From: Verrucomicrobiota bacterium
Lineage (GTDB): Bacteria > Verrucomicrobiota > Verrucomicrobiia > Chthoniobacterales > Xiphinematobacteraceae
Direction of reading: 5' to 3'
Length of the DNA: 5,949 bases
NCBI GenBank assembly: GCA_003176035.1
Contig: PSRL01000053.1
Coordinates: forward strand, 1 to 5,949
Below are positions 1 through 5,910 of the stretch, piece by piece; position 1 is the first letter of the stretch, and every line of letters begins with the position of its first letter. The position numbers were made by a program, and so were the translations under genes. The notes below the pieces were generated by a model. The model did not search any database. It saw nothing but the letters and a program-made list of their open reading frames with translations, and was not told the origin of the DNA.

Positions 1-74
1 TGGCTGCCTCGCATGGATTCGAACCATGACAAGCAGATCCAGAATCTGCGGTGCTACCGTTACACCACGAGGCA
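1..74 (-). tRNA. tRNA-Gln, anticodon CUG
   Basis: Read on the minus strand this folds into a complete cloverleaf. The 7-bp acceptor stem is TGCCTCG/CGAGGCA and the D arm is a 3-bp GTG/CAC stem with the GG pair in its loop. The anticodon stem is GCAGA/TCTGC with the 7-base loop TTCTGGA, so the anticodon is CUG, which reads the glutamine codon CAG. The T arm is CATGG/CCATG with loop TTCGAAT. The discriminator base is G73 and the first pair is U1-A72, both typical of bacterial tRNA-Gln. The CCA end is encoded at positions 3-1. The gene is divergent from ridA. All stems are perfectly paired, so it is probably functional. Confidence 0.97.
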
Positions 75-188
75 ATTGAAGGAGAAGTCCGGCAATTTCT
101 CCCAAATAGGCTCCGCTGTAAAAACAATTTTGAACTCCAGTGGTTCTTTTGCGTGAAAAAATAGAAAATGCAGAATATTTTTTCATCA
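75..188. other. divergent intergenic region between tRNA-Gln and ridA
   Basis: This gap must carry the minus-strand tRNA promoter and probably the plus-strand ridA promoter, but neither is clear. A 6-bp inverted repeat, GGAGAA (81-86) with TTCTCC (97-102), lies just upstream of the tRNA and could be a hairpin in its 5' leader. TTGAAC at 130-135 is a possible plus-strand -35, but no good -10 follows at normal spacing. No Shine-Dalgarno sequence precedes either possible ridA ATG. Confidence 0.4.
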
Positions 189-578
189 ATGATTACGCAA
201 AGATTGACTGAAGTTTCTCATGGAGCTCCGGCGGTAGGGCCCTATTCTCTGGGAGTTGTCGCGGAAGGAAAATTTCTCTACATCTCCGGCCAAGGTCCGT
301 ATCATCCTGAAGCTAAAAATCTAGTGCGGGGGAGTATAGGGGAGCAGACAGAGTTAGCGCTCCAATCCGTTCGGCGCATCGTGGAGGCAGCCGGTGCTGA
401 GGTTAAAGATATCGTGCGTTGCGGTGTTTACTTACAGCCTCTCACTTCTGAAACGTTTCAAGAAATGAATACCGTTTATTCAAAATTTTTTGCTCTTCAC
501 AAGCCGGCCCGGACAACAATCGGAGCGACGCTTTTAAATATGGATGTCGAAATTGATGCCATAGTCGCACTACCATAA
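189..578 (+). CDS. ridA: RidA family enamine/imine deaminase (YjgF/YER057c/UK114)
   Basis: RidA proteins are small cytosolic trimers that hydrolyse reactive enamine/imine intermediates such as 2-aminoacrylate, released by PLP-dependent dehydratases, to ketoacids and ammonia, protecting other PLP enzymes. The 129-residue product matches the family in length and order: APAVGPYS near the start (Tyr19), LYISGQGPYHPE, and KPARTTIGA followed by MDVEIDAIVAL near the end. Arg108 and Glu121 correspond to the Arg and Glu of the active site in deaminase-competent RidA, so an active enzyme is expected rather than an Rid1-7 type lacking Arg. I chose the ATG at 189 because MITQRLTEVSHGAPAVGPYS has the usual spacing to GPYS. 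An in-frame ATG at 168 would add seven residues (MQNIFSS) with no family match, and neither start has a clear ribosome binding site. A likely terminator follows, so the gene is probably monocistronic. Confidence 0.93.
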   Translation: MITQRLTEVSHGAPAVGPYSLGVVAEGKFLYISGQGPYHPEAKNLVRGSIGEQTELALQSVRRIVEAAGAEVKDIVRCGVYLQPLTSETFQEMNTVYSKFFALHKPARTTIGATLLNMDVEIDAIVALP

Positions 579-603
579 AAAACATTCGTGCTTGTTCCTT
601 TGT

Positions 604-661
604 TGCGCTCTCCCTAAGCAATAGCGCACCCAAAATTTTACCGGTTTTGGTTTTCTATTTT
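604..661 (+). terminator. probable Rho-independent terminator of ridA, with a preceding hairpin
   Basis: Two hairpins follow the ridA stop. The first pairs TGCGCT (604-609) with AGCGCA (623-628) around a 13-base loop. The second pairs CCAAAA (630-635) with TTTTGG (645-650), can gain two G-U pairs inside, and is followed at once by the T-rich run TTTTCTATTTT (651-661). The second has the layout of an intrinsic terminator, but its stem is A/T rich and only moderately stable, so termination strength is uncertain. The first hairpin may add stability to the ridA mRNA end. Confidence 0.5.
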
Positions 662-682
662 GTGCGTGTGCATCGATATGTC

Positions 683-711
683 TTGACGGTAAAACTGGCA
701 AGGGGTTAAGA
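683..711 (+). promoter_or_regulatory. weak candidate promoter for the peroxiredoxin gene
   Basis: TTGACG (683-688) matches the sigma-70 -35 consensus at five of six bases. At a 17-base spacing lies TTAAGA (706-711), a poor -10. If it is used, the transcript would start only a few bases before the ATG at 721, giving an almost leaderless mRNA. The AAGGGG at about 700-705 is too far (15 bases) to be a good Shine-Dalgarno sequence. The -10 is weak, so this is a suggestion only. Confidence 0.2.
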
Positions 712-720
712 AGCCCGATT

Positions 721-1224
721 ATGGCACTCTCCATCGACAGCCTCGCGCCGGATTTCACTTTGAGCAGCAAGAGCGCGGAGGGATTGAAACGAATTTCACT
801 TTCCGAGCATCGTGATCGTTCCAACGTCCTTCTCCTTTTTATTCCGTTGGCATTTACAGAAGTTTGTACTAAGGAATTTTGTGATGTCACACAAGGCCTT
901 ACCGCATATGCATCGTTAAATGCGGTAGTTTATGGGATCAGTGGCGATAGTCCTTTTGCCCAGGAGGCGTGGGCTCAGAAAAATCGAATCGGAATCCCGC
1001 TATTGAGTGACTACGATCACGCAGTAGCCCGAGCCTACGGTGTGGCGTACGAAAACTTTCTTCCTGAGGTCGGGCTTGGTCTTAGTGGGGTAGCCAAGCG
1101 CGCAGCCTTTCTTATCGATCGGCAGGGAATGATCCGTTATGCTGAATCTCATGATGATCCCCAGCAGGTGCCTGATTTTGCTAAAATCCAAGCAAAATTG
1201 TCTGAATTAGAAGCCGCTCGCTGA
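721..1224 (+). CDS. thiol peroxiredoxin (AhpC/TSA superfamily, AhpE/PrxQ-like)
   Basis: The 167-residue protein is a cytosolic thioredoxin-fold peroxidase that would reduce hydrogen peroxide or organic hydroperoxides. It opens with SLAPDFTLSS, typical of the family. The active site reads PLAFTEVC: Pro42, Thr46 and peroxidatic Cys49, with the conserved active-site Arg at Arg127 in KRAAFLIDRQG. A second cysteine, Cys54, lies five residues after Cys49. PrxQ/BCP enzymes use a cysteine at this spacing as the resolving residue, although many AhpE-like proteins also have CTKEMC-like sequence here, so the subfamily is unsettled. No signal peptide or membrane segment is visible. The ATG at 721 gives the normal N-terminus, with no well-placed ribosome binding site. 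The gene is 142 bases after ridA, beyond its likely terminator, and 146 bases before the chosen aconitase start. It may be transcribed alone or with aconitase, since no terminator is obvious after it. Confidence 0.9.
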   Translation: MALSIDSLAPDFTLSSKSAEGLKRISLSEHRDRSNVLLLFIPLAFTEVCTKEFCDVTQGLTAYASLNAVVYGISGDSPFAQEAWAQKNRIGIPLLSDYDHAVARAYGVAYENFLPEVGLGLSGVAKRAAFLIDRQGMIRYAESHDDPQQVPDFAKIQAKLSELEAAR

Positions 1225-1370
1225 CCGTAGTACGCGACGGAGCAAGAGGGGGAGGAAAGGCAGAGCTTGTAACTGTAAAAATTCCGTTGCGAGTTGCAGG
1301 CGGTCGGTTATTTTATCATGAAATAGCTTCTTCCATCAGAAGTCATCTAAACGTAAGTTCAGTGAGTCAT
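1225..1370 (+). other. leader region upstream of aconitase, with purine tract and weak promoter candidate
   Basis: An unbroken 17-base purine run occupies 1244-1260 and contains GGAGG (1251-1255), a good match to the anti-Shine-Dalgarno complement, yet no start codon with an open frame lies at usual spacing. The nearest, TTG at 1267, is followed immediately by TAA. A weak promoter candidate is TTGCGA (1287-1292) with TATTTT (1309-1314), 16 bases apart, each matching consensus at four of six positions. If that promoter is used, translation could not begin at the upstream TTG (1287), which agrees with the start chosen for aconitase. Confidence 0.3.
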
Positions 1371-4163
1371 ATGAGAGATCCGTTTCAAACCCTGGAAAAA
1401 TTCGATGTTGGCCAAGGACGTGAGGGGCTTTTTTACTCCTTACCTGCTTTGGAAAAGCGCGGTGTAGGCAAGATTTCGCGGCTGCCGATCAGTATCCGCA
1501 TTGTTTTGGAATCTCTCTTGCGGAACTGTGATGGCCGAAAGGTCTCCGAAGATGACGTCAAGACCTTGGCCAATTGGAATGCAAAATCTCCCGCACCGGC
1601 GGAAGTCCCTTTTGTTGTAGCTCGCATTGTCCTCCAAGATTTCACGGGAGTTCCGCTTCTCGTTGATCTGGCGGCAATGAGAAGTACGGTACAGCGAGCC
1701 CAGCGCGATCCTAAATTGATTGAACCATTGGTACCGGTAGATTTGGTGGTGGATCACTCCGTACAAGTCGATTTCTACGGGACCCCTCAGGCGTTGCAGC
1801 AGAATTTGGACATGGAGTTCAAGCGGAACCGCGAACGCTACCAAGCATTGAAATGGGGACAGCAAGCATTTAAAACCTTTGGTGTCGTTCCACCCGGTAT
1901 CGGCATTGTTCATCAGGTCAACCTGGAATATTTGGCAAAAGGCGTCCTCAGTTCCTCCACAAAAGAAGGAGAAGTCTTCTATCCGGACACCCTTGTGGGC
2001 ACTGATTCGCACACCACGATGATCAATGGTCTCGGAGTGGTTGGTTGGGGAGTTGGCGGAATTGAAGCGGAGGCGGGAATGCTCGGGCAACCGGTTTATT
2101 TCCTAACCCCCGAAGTTGTCGGAGTTCATCTTACCGGACAGTTAAAAGAGGGGATCACTGCGACGGACTTAGCCTTGCACGTTACCCAGATGCTGCGAGC
2201 TGCGAAAGTTGTCGGAAAATTTGTTGAATTCTATGGTAAGGGGGCGGCTTCGCTTTCTTTGCCAGATCGAGCAACTATTGCAAACATGGCTCCTGAATAC
2301 GGAGCAACAATGGCCTTTTTTCCAGTCGATGCAGAATCAATCGCGTATCTCAGGGCGACAGGCCGTACCGAAGCTCAGACTGCTGCCTTCGAAAATTATT
2401 TTAAAGCGCAGAAAATGTTTGGTATGCCGGACCGAGGGGATCTGGATTATAGCGTTGATGTCAGCCTGGATCTTAGCTCCATTGAGCCTAGTGTAGCGGG
2501 CCCCAAACGTCCTCAAGATCATATCGCCCTCTCTAAGCTTAAAGATACCTTTCAGACATTACTGATTCAGCCGATTTCGGAAGGTGGATATGGGAAAAAC
2601 GAACAGGAACTGGCTCGGGTAGCCCAATATAAGGTTCAGAGACGTTTGAATGGCCCCAAAAATGATCTGGAAATGGTAGATGATCATCCCACTCCGGATT
2701 CCGCTGAAAAACTGCCATCTTCCGCATTTCCGGAATCTCATAGCCAATTGAGACATGGAAGCGTCCTGATCGCTGCCATCACTAGCTGTACAAACACTAG
2801 CAACCCAAGCGTAATGCTAGGTGCCGGTATTCTGGCTAAGAAAGCTGCCCTTCGTGGAATGCGTATTGACCCTTCAGTCAAAACTTCATTGGCGCCCGGC
2901 TCACGAGTTGTAAAGGACTATTTGGAACGAACGGGCTTACAAACCTACTTAGACCAATTAGGATTTAATATCGTTGGTTACGGATGCACAACGTGCATCG
3001 GCAATTCAGGACCATTAAATCCTGAAATCGAAAATGCTATCAACACCAATGATCTGATAACCGCTTCCGTTCTTTCCGGAAATCGGAATTTCGAAGCGCG
3101 AATCCACCAGAGCATCCGAGCGAATTTCCTCATGTCGCCACCGCTTGTTGTCGCCTTTGCACTCGCTGGACGCATCGATATTGACCTGACCCAGGAGCCA
3201 ATTGGAAAAGATAAAGACGGAACAAATGTTTACCTTAAGGATCTGTGGCCTTCCGGCGAGGAAATAAAGAAAGAGCTTAGTACATTAAATCCGGCTGTCT
3301 TTCGTAAGTTGTATACGGATTTTGCTTCGCAAAATCCAAAATGGAACGAGATTGAGAGTTCCCTTGGCGAAGTGTATCAATGGGATCCCCAAAGCACCTA
3401 CATTCAAGAACCGCCTTTCTTCGAAAATTTTTCGATGGAACCCGGCACAATTTCAGAAATCCGAGACGCCCGTGCTCTAGGAATTTTCGGCGATTCGGTT
3501 ACGACTGATCATATTTCTCCGGCAGGCGCCATCAAGGCTTCTTCCCCCGCAGGTAAATATTTAGTAGAAAATGGAGTTTCGCCTGCGGACTTTAATAGTT
3601 ATGGAAGCCGACGCGGTAATGACCGGATCATGACGAGGGGCACTTTTGCGAATGTTCGTATTAAAAACCTAATGCTTCCGGGTGTCGAAGGAGGAGTGAC
3701 TATTAAATATCCCGAAGGAAAGCAGGAATCGATTTACGATGCGGCCATGGCCTATAAAAAAGAAGGCACGCCCCTTGTGATTATTGCGGGACAGGAATAC
3801 GGCACGGGCAGCAGTCGGGATTGGGCTGCCAAAGGGACGCGACTGTTAGGCGTCAGAGCCGTGATCGCAGCCAGTTACGAACGCATCCACCGATCCAATC
3901 TAGTTGGAATGGGAGTATTGCCTTTGCAGTTCCCGGAGGGCGTTACAGCCCAGACCCTAAAACTCGATGGGACTGAGCAATTTAGTATTTTGGGCTTGGA
4001 TGGGAATGTGCGTCCCGGACAAAATCTTCCGCTGCAGATAAAGCGTAAGGAGGGTCCGGCACAATCAGTGGAAGTAAAGGTCCGGATCGACACCCCAATA
4101 GAAGTTGATTATTATCGACATGGCGGAATTCTTCCGTTCGTACTGCGGCAACTCCTTGCATAA
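1371..4163 (+). CDS. acnA: aconitate hydratase, AcnA type
   Basis: This TCA-cycle enzyme interconverts citrate and isocitrate through cis-aconitate using a 4Fe-4S cluster. The 930-residue protein shows the family blocks in order: FYSLPALEK and ISRLPISIR near the N-terminus, DFTGVPLLVDLAAMR, VGTDSHTTMINGLGVVGWGV, TSCTNTSNPS, GYGCTTCIGNSGPL, DSVTTDHISPAGAI, FNSYGSRRGND, and the swivel-domain EYGTGSSRDWAAKG. The three cluster cysteines are Cys473, Cys539 and Cys542, with the same spacing as Cys435/501/504 of E. coli AcnA. Catalytic Ser-Ser-Arg is at 814-816. The domain order (cluster domains first, swivel last) is the AcnA/IRP1 arrangement, not AcnB. I chose ATG 1371 because MRDPFQTLEKFDVG fits the family. 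The frame is open back to a TTG at 1287, but those 28 extra residues match nothing. It is about 40 residues longer than E. coli AcnA, mostly in the linker between PKRPQD (378-383) and Cys473. 2-methylcitrate dehydratase AcnD is a less likely alternative. Confidence 0.96.
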   Translation: MRDPFQTLEKFDVGQGREGLFYSLPALEKRGVGKISRLPISIRIVLESLLRNCDGRKVSEDDVKTLANWNAKSPAPAEVPFVVARIVLQDFTGVPLLVDLAAMRSTVQRAQRDPKLIEPLVPVDLVVDHSVQVDFYGTPQALQQNLDMEFKRNRERYQALKWGQQAFKTFGVVPPGIGIVHQVNLEYLAKGVLSSSTKEGEVFYPDTLVGTDSHTTMINGLGVVGWGVGGIEAEAGMLGQPVYFLTPEVVGVHLTGQLKEGITATDLALHVTQMLRAAKVVGKFVEFYGKGAASLSLPDRATIANMAPEYGATMAFFPVDAESIAYLRATGRTEAQTAAFENYFKAQKMFGMPDRGDLDYSVDVSLDLSSIEPSVAGPKRPQDHIALSKLKDTFQTLLIQPISEGGYGKNEQELARVAQYKVQRRLNGPKNDLEMVDDHPTPDSAEKLPSSAFPESHSQLRHGSVLIAAITSCTNTSNPSVMLGAGILAKKAALRGMRIDPSVKTSLAPGSRVVKDYLERTGLQTYLDQLGFNIVGYGCTTCIGNSGPLNPEIENAINTNDLITASVLSGNRNFEARIHQSIRANFLMSPPLVVAFALAGRIDIDLTQEPIGKDKDGTNVYLKDLWPSGEEIKKELSTLNPAVFRKLYTDFASQNPKWNEIESSLGEVYQWDPQSTYIQEPPFFENFSMEPGTISEIRDARALGIFGDSVTTDHISPAGAIKASSPAGKYLVENGVSPADFNSYGSRRGNDRIMTRGTFANVRIKNLMLPGVEGGVTIKYPEGKQESIYDAAMAYKKEGTPLVIIAGQEYGTGSSRDWAAKGTRLLGVRAVIAASYERIHRSNLVGMGVLPLQFPEGVTAQTLKLDGTEQFSILGLDGNVRPGQNLPLQIKRKEGPAQSVEVKVRIDTPIEVDYYRHGGILPFVLRQLLA

Positions 4164-4194
4164 AGCTAACCATACTCATTCCAGGAGCTTCGCT

Positions 4195-4260
4195 ATGGAA
4201 CTTGAGAGGAAAGAGAATTTCCGTTGTTTGGAGTCCAGGTACAGGTTTTCAAAAAAATAG
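4195..4260 (+). CDS. possible 21-residue small protein downstream of aconitase
   Basis: An ATG at 4195 opens a 21-codon frame ending in TAG at 4258-4260. AGGAG (4183-4187) lies 7 bases before it, an ideal Shine-Dalgarno arrangement and better than that of any assigned gene here. The peptide begins MELERKENFR and ends RYRFSKK, is rich in Lys/Arg and Glu, has one Cys and no hydrophobic segment. It starts 31 bases after the aconitase stop, so it could be translated from the aconitase mRNA, and it ends just before the rpoA -35 element. A 5-bp hairpin, GGAAA (4208-4212) with TTTCC (4218-4222), lies within it. I do not recognise it. An ORF this short arises easily by chance, so only the ribosome binding site supports it. 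Confidence 0.25.
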   Translation: MELERKENFRCLESRYRFSKK

Positions 4261-4270
4261 CAAAACTGGC

Positions 4271-4298
4271 TTGACATCAGAACAAAACCAGATATCGT
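4271..4298 (+). promoter_or_regulatory. candidate sigma-70 promoter for rpoA-rplQ (perfect -35)
   Basis: TTGACA (4271-4276) is a perfect -35 element. TATCGT (4293-4298), 16 bases downstream, matches the -10 consensus at T, A, T and the final T. A start near 4305 would give a leader of about 100 bases before the rpoA ATG. It lies in the aconitase-rpoA gap, which suggests that rpoA-rplQ is transcribed independently of aconitase. Confidence 0.5.
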
Positions 4299-4322
4299 AC
4301 CTGCTTGCGCGATTTATGAAAT

Positions 4323-4328
4323 TATAAT
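4323..4328 (+). promoter_or_regulatory. second candidate -10 (TATAAT) for rpoA-rplQ
   Basis: A perfect TATAAT lies 79 bases before the rpoA start. Upstream there is only a poor -35 (CTGCTT, 4301-4306, 16 bases away). It may be a second weaker promoter, or a chance match in an A/T-rich patch. A start near 4335 would place the transcript's 5' end at the base of the GC-rich stem that follows. Confidence 0.3.
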
Positions 4329-4334
4329 TCCGTT

Positions 4335-4389
4335 GGTCCCCGGGATAAGCGTTTTTCGATGCTTCTCCTTCGCGCCGGGGGGAACCCGG
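4335..4389 (+). other. GC-rich potential hairpin in the rpoA leader
   Basis: CCCCGG (4338-4343) can pair with CCGGGG (4375-4380). The flanking GGT (4335-4337) and AACC (4383-4386) can extend the stem across two unpaired Gs, and CCCGG (4385-4389) offers an alternative partner for part of it. The structure ends 17 bases before the rpoA ATG, so it would sit in the 5' leader from either promoter candidate. It could affect translation of rpoA, but no known ribosomal-protein binding fold is recognised. Confidence 0.3.
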
Positions 4390-4406
4390 AAACATTATTC
4401 TCACTT

Positions 4407-5411
4407 ATGGCTACTCAATTGGGGCGTTTCGAAATGCCCAAAAATCTCGTCCGAGACGAAGAAACAGCAACGGAAACCTATGGCAAGTTCATAGCGGAAC
4501 CATTTGAAGCAGGATATGGCCACACAATCGGCAATTCCTTGCGTCGGGTTCTCCTCTCATCCTTGGAAGGAGCTGCCATCACCTCAGTGAGAATTGAAGG
4601 CGCTCCTCACGAATTTACCAGCTTGCCAGGGGTTGTGGAAGATGTGGTGGATATTATTTTAAACCTCAAACGAGTCAAATTTAAGGCTCGTGATCATGAG
4701 ATGCGTACCCTGACCATTTCCGTTAATAAAGAGGGTCCTATTACGGCAGCGGACATTCAAACCACTCAGCAATGTGAAGTCCTTAATACGGATCAACACA
4801 TTTGCACTCTCGATAAGAAACAAAAATTTGAAGCAGATTTGGAAGTCACTGTGGGAAGAGGTTTTGCGACGGGCGACGAAAATAAACGTCCTGACCAGCC
4901 TATTGGAGTAATTGCTATTGATTCTACCTTTTCGCCGGTCGCCCGAGTTAAATACGCTGTTGAAAATACCCGTGTTGGCCAACGCACGGACTACGATAAA
5001 CTCATTCTCGAAATTTGGACCGATGGCCGGATGAATCCAAATGAAGCCCTCCTTCACGCTTCTGCAATCCTGCGTCACCATTTGGATGTTTTTGTCAATT
5101 ATGACGATAATCAAATCGAATTCGACGAGACTCCCCAGGAGGTCAGTCAGGAAAACACACGTCTAAAAAAGTTGCTCAACATGAGCGTAAATGAAATCGA
5201 ACTTTCCGTACGTGCTGCAAATTGCTTGAACAACGCCAATATCACCACCGTGGGTCAGCTCGCCATGAAATCGGAAGCCGAAATGCTCAAATACCGCAAC
5301 TTCGGCAAAAAATCCCTGAATGAAATCAAAGATAAACTTTCTCAGCTCGGCCTCAGCCTCGGAACAAAATTTGATTCCGGACTCATCGAAATTCCGAGTG
5401 ACCTGCTTTAA
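4407..5411 (+). CDS. rpoA: DNA-directed RNA polymerase subunit alpha
   Basis: Alpha dimerises to nucleate assembly of RNA polymerase and its C-terminal domain binds UP elements and activators. The 334-residue protein has a complete N-terminal domain (about 1-235), with the GHTIGNSLRRVLLSS assembly motif (Arg46-Arg47, matching the Arg44-Arg45 pair of E. coli) and PGVVEDVVDIILNLK. A short acidic linker (IEFDETPQEVSQEN) leads to the C-terminal domain (about 255-325). There LSVRAANCL carries Arg269, equivalent to E. coli Arg265 that contacts DNA, and GKKSLNEI matches the second helix-hairpin-helix element. I chose ATG 4407 (MATQLGRFEMPK) because it fits the usual short N-terminus. An upstream in-frame ATG at 4359 would add 16 residues overlapping the GC-rich leader stem. 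The start has no clear Shine-Dalgarno sequence. rplQ follows after 15 bases, the conserved order at the end of the alpha operon, but the upstream neighbour is aconitase rather than a ribosomal protein gene. Confidence 0.97.
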   Translation: MATQLGRFEMPKNLVRDEETATETYGKFIAEPFEAGYGHTIGNSLRRVLLSSLEGAAITSVRIEGAPHEFTSLPGVVEDVVDIILNLKRVKFKARDHEMRTLTISVNKEGPITAADIQTTQQCEVLNTDQHICTLDKKQKFEADLEVTVGRGFATGDENKRPDQPIGVIAIDSTFSPVARVKYAVENTRVGQRTDYDKLILEIWTDGRMNPNEALLHASAILRHHLDVFVNYDDNQIEFDETPQEVSQENTRLKKLLNMSVNEIELSVRAANCLNNANITTVGQLAMKSEAEMLKYRNFGKKSLNEIKDKLSQLGLSLGTKFDSGLIEIPSDLL

Positions 5412-5426
5412 TATTTTTAATCGAAT

Positions 5427-5858
5427 ATGCGACACAGAAAAAAAACCTTAAAATTGGGCCGAACCACCGCCCACCGTGACTCTCTGTTGGCCAACCAAAT
5501 TTGCAGCCTCATTCAGCATGAGCGAATCAAGACAACTCTCGCAAAAGCAAAGGCTGTCCGGCCGCTTGCGGAAAAAGCACTCACACTGGGTAAAAAAGGA
5601 ACCCTTGCAGCTCGCAGGCAAGCTTCGCGTCGCTTAAAGCAGAAGGATGCCGTAAAAAAGCTTTTTGAAGAAATTGCCCCACGCGCGGCGGATCGTAACG
5701 GAGGGTATACTCGGATTATCAAACTAGGTAGGCGACCTAGCGATGCAGCTCCCATGGCATATCTGGAATGGGTGGATGCTCCCAGAGGCGAAAACTCTGA
5801 AAAGGCTGTAAAAAATCAGGAAAAAGAAAAATCCGCCTCTGAAAAGGCAGAGAGTTAA
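5427..5858 (+). CDS. rplQ: 50S ribosomal protein bL17
   Basis: bL17 is a large-subunit protein near the exit-tunnel side of the 50S particle. The 143-residue product begins MRHRKKTLKLGRTTAHRDSL, the hallmark opening, followed by SLIQHERIKTTLAKAKAVRPLAEK, and then RNGGYTRIIKLGRRPSDAAPMAYLEWV (about residues 91-117), the conserved end of the fold. After about residue 118 a charged low-complexity tail rich in Lys, Glu, Ser and Ala extends it beyond the roughly 127 residues of E. coli L17; such tails vary between lineages. It is 15 bases after rpoA with no Shine-Dalgarno sequence in the A/T-rich spacer, so it is probably co-transcribed and perhaps translated by re-initiation. Confidence 0.97.
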   Translation: MRHRKKTLKLGRTTAHRDSLLANQICSLIQHERIKTTLAKAKAVRPLAEKALTLGKKGTLAARRQASRRLKQKDAVKKLFEEIAPRAADRNGGYTRIIKLGRRPSDAAPMAYLEWVDAPRGENSEKAVKNQEKEKSASEKAES

Positions 5859-5897
5859 CCTCTTAACAAGAGGTACATAGTACCCCCTGAAAAAGGG
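5858..5897 (+). terminator. run of short hairpins after rplQ, possible transcript end
   Basis: Immediately after the rplQ stop, CCTCTT (5859-5864) pairs with AAGAGG (5868-5873) around AAC, extendable by an A-T pair. GGTAC (5872-5876) pairs with GTACC (5880-5884) around ATA, sharing two Gs with the first stem, so the two compete at their junction. CCCT (5885-5888) pairs with AGGG (5894-5897). No T-run follows any of them, so this is not a classical intrinsic terminator. It may be a 3' stabiliser, a weak terminator or a processing site before the downstream tRNA-like sequence. Confidence 0.3.
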
Positions 5898-5910
5898 TTG
5901 AAAAGCATCC

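Noticed and set aside
71..97. Direct repeat GGCAATT at 71-77 and 91-97 next to the tRNA, as a possible attachment-site trace
   Set aside because: It is only seven bases long, sits at the 5' end of the tRNA rather than the 3' end used by integrases, and no integrase or foreign gene is nearby.
168..188. Upstream ridA start at ATG 168
   Set aside because: It adds seven residues without family match; the product from 189 has the normal RidA length and spacing to GPYS. It cannot be fully excluded.
900..927. Perfect 8-bp inverted repeat TACCGCAT / ATGCGGTA inside the peroxiredoxin gene
   Set aside because: It lies within coding sequence, and about one such repeat with a short loop is expected by chance in 6 kb.
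1287..1370. N-terminal extension of aconitase from a TTG at 1287 (28 extra residues)
   Set aside because: The extension has no family-like sequence, lacks a ribosome binding site at proper distance, and MRDPFQTLEKFDVG from ATG 1371 fits the usual AcnA N-terminus.
1440..2090. 216-codon open frame on the minus strand inside aconitase
   Set aside because: It is antisense to strongly conserved AcnA coding sequence, shows no recognisable domain and is explained as a shadow frame.
4242..4268. Imperfect hairpin CAGGTTTT / AAAACTG as a terminator for aconitase
   Set aside because: It has a bulge, an A/T-rich stem and a 12-base loop, and no T-run follows on the plus strand.
4359..4406. Upstream rpoA start at ATG 4359 (16 extra residues)
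   Set aside because: The added residues do not resemble alpha N-termini and overlap a GC-rich leader stem; MATQLGRFEMPK from 4407 fits the family.
4659..5114. 151-codon open frame on the minus strand inside rpoA
   Set aside because: It is opposite a conserved part of rpoA and has no recognisable family features.
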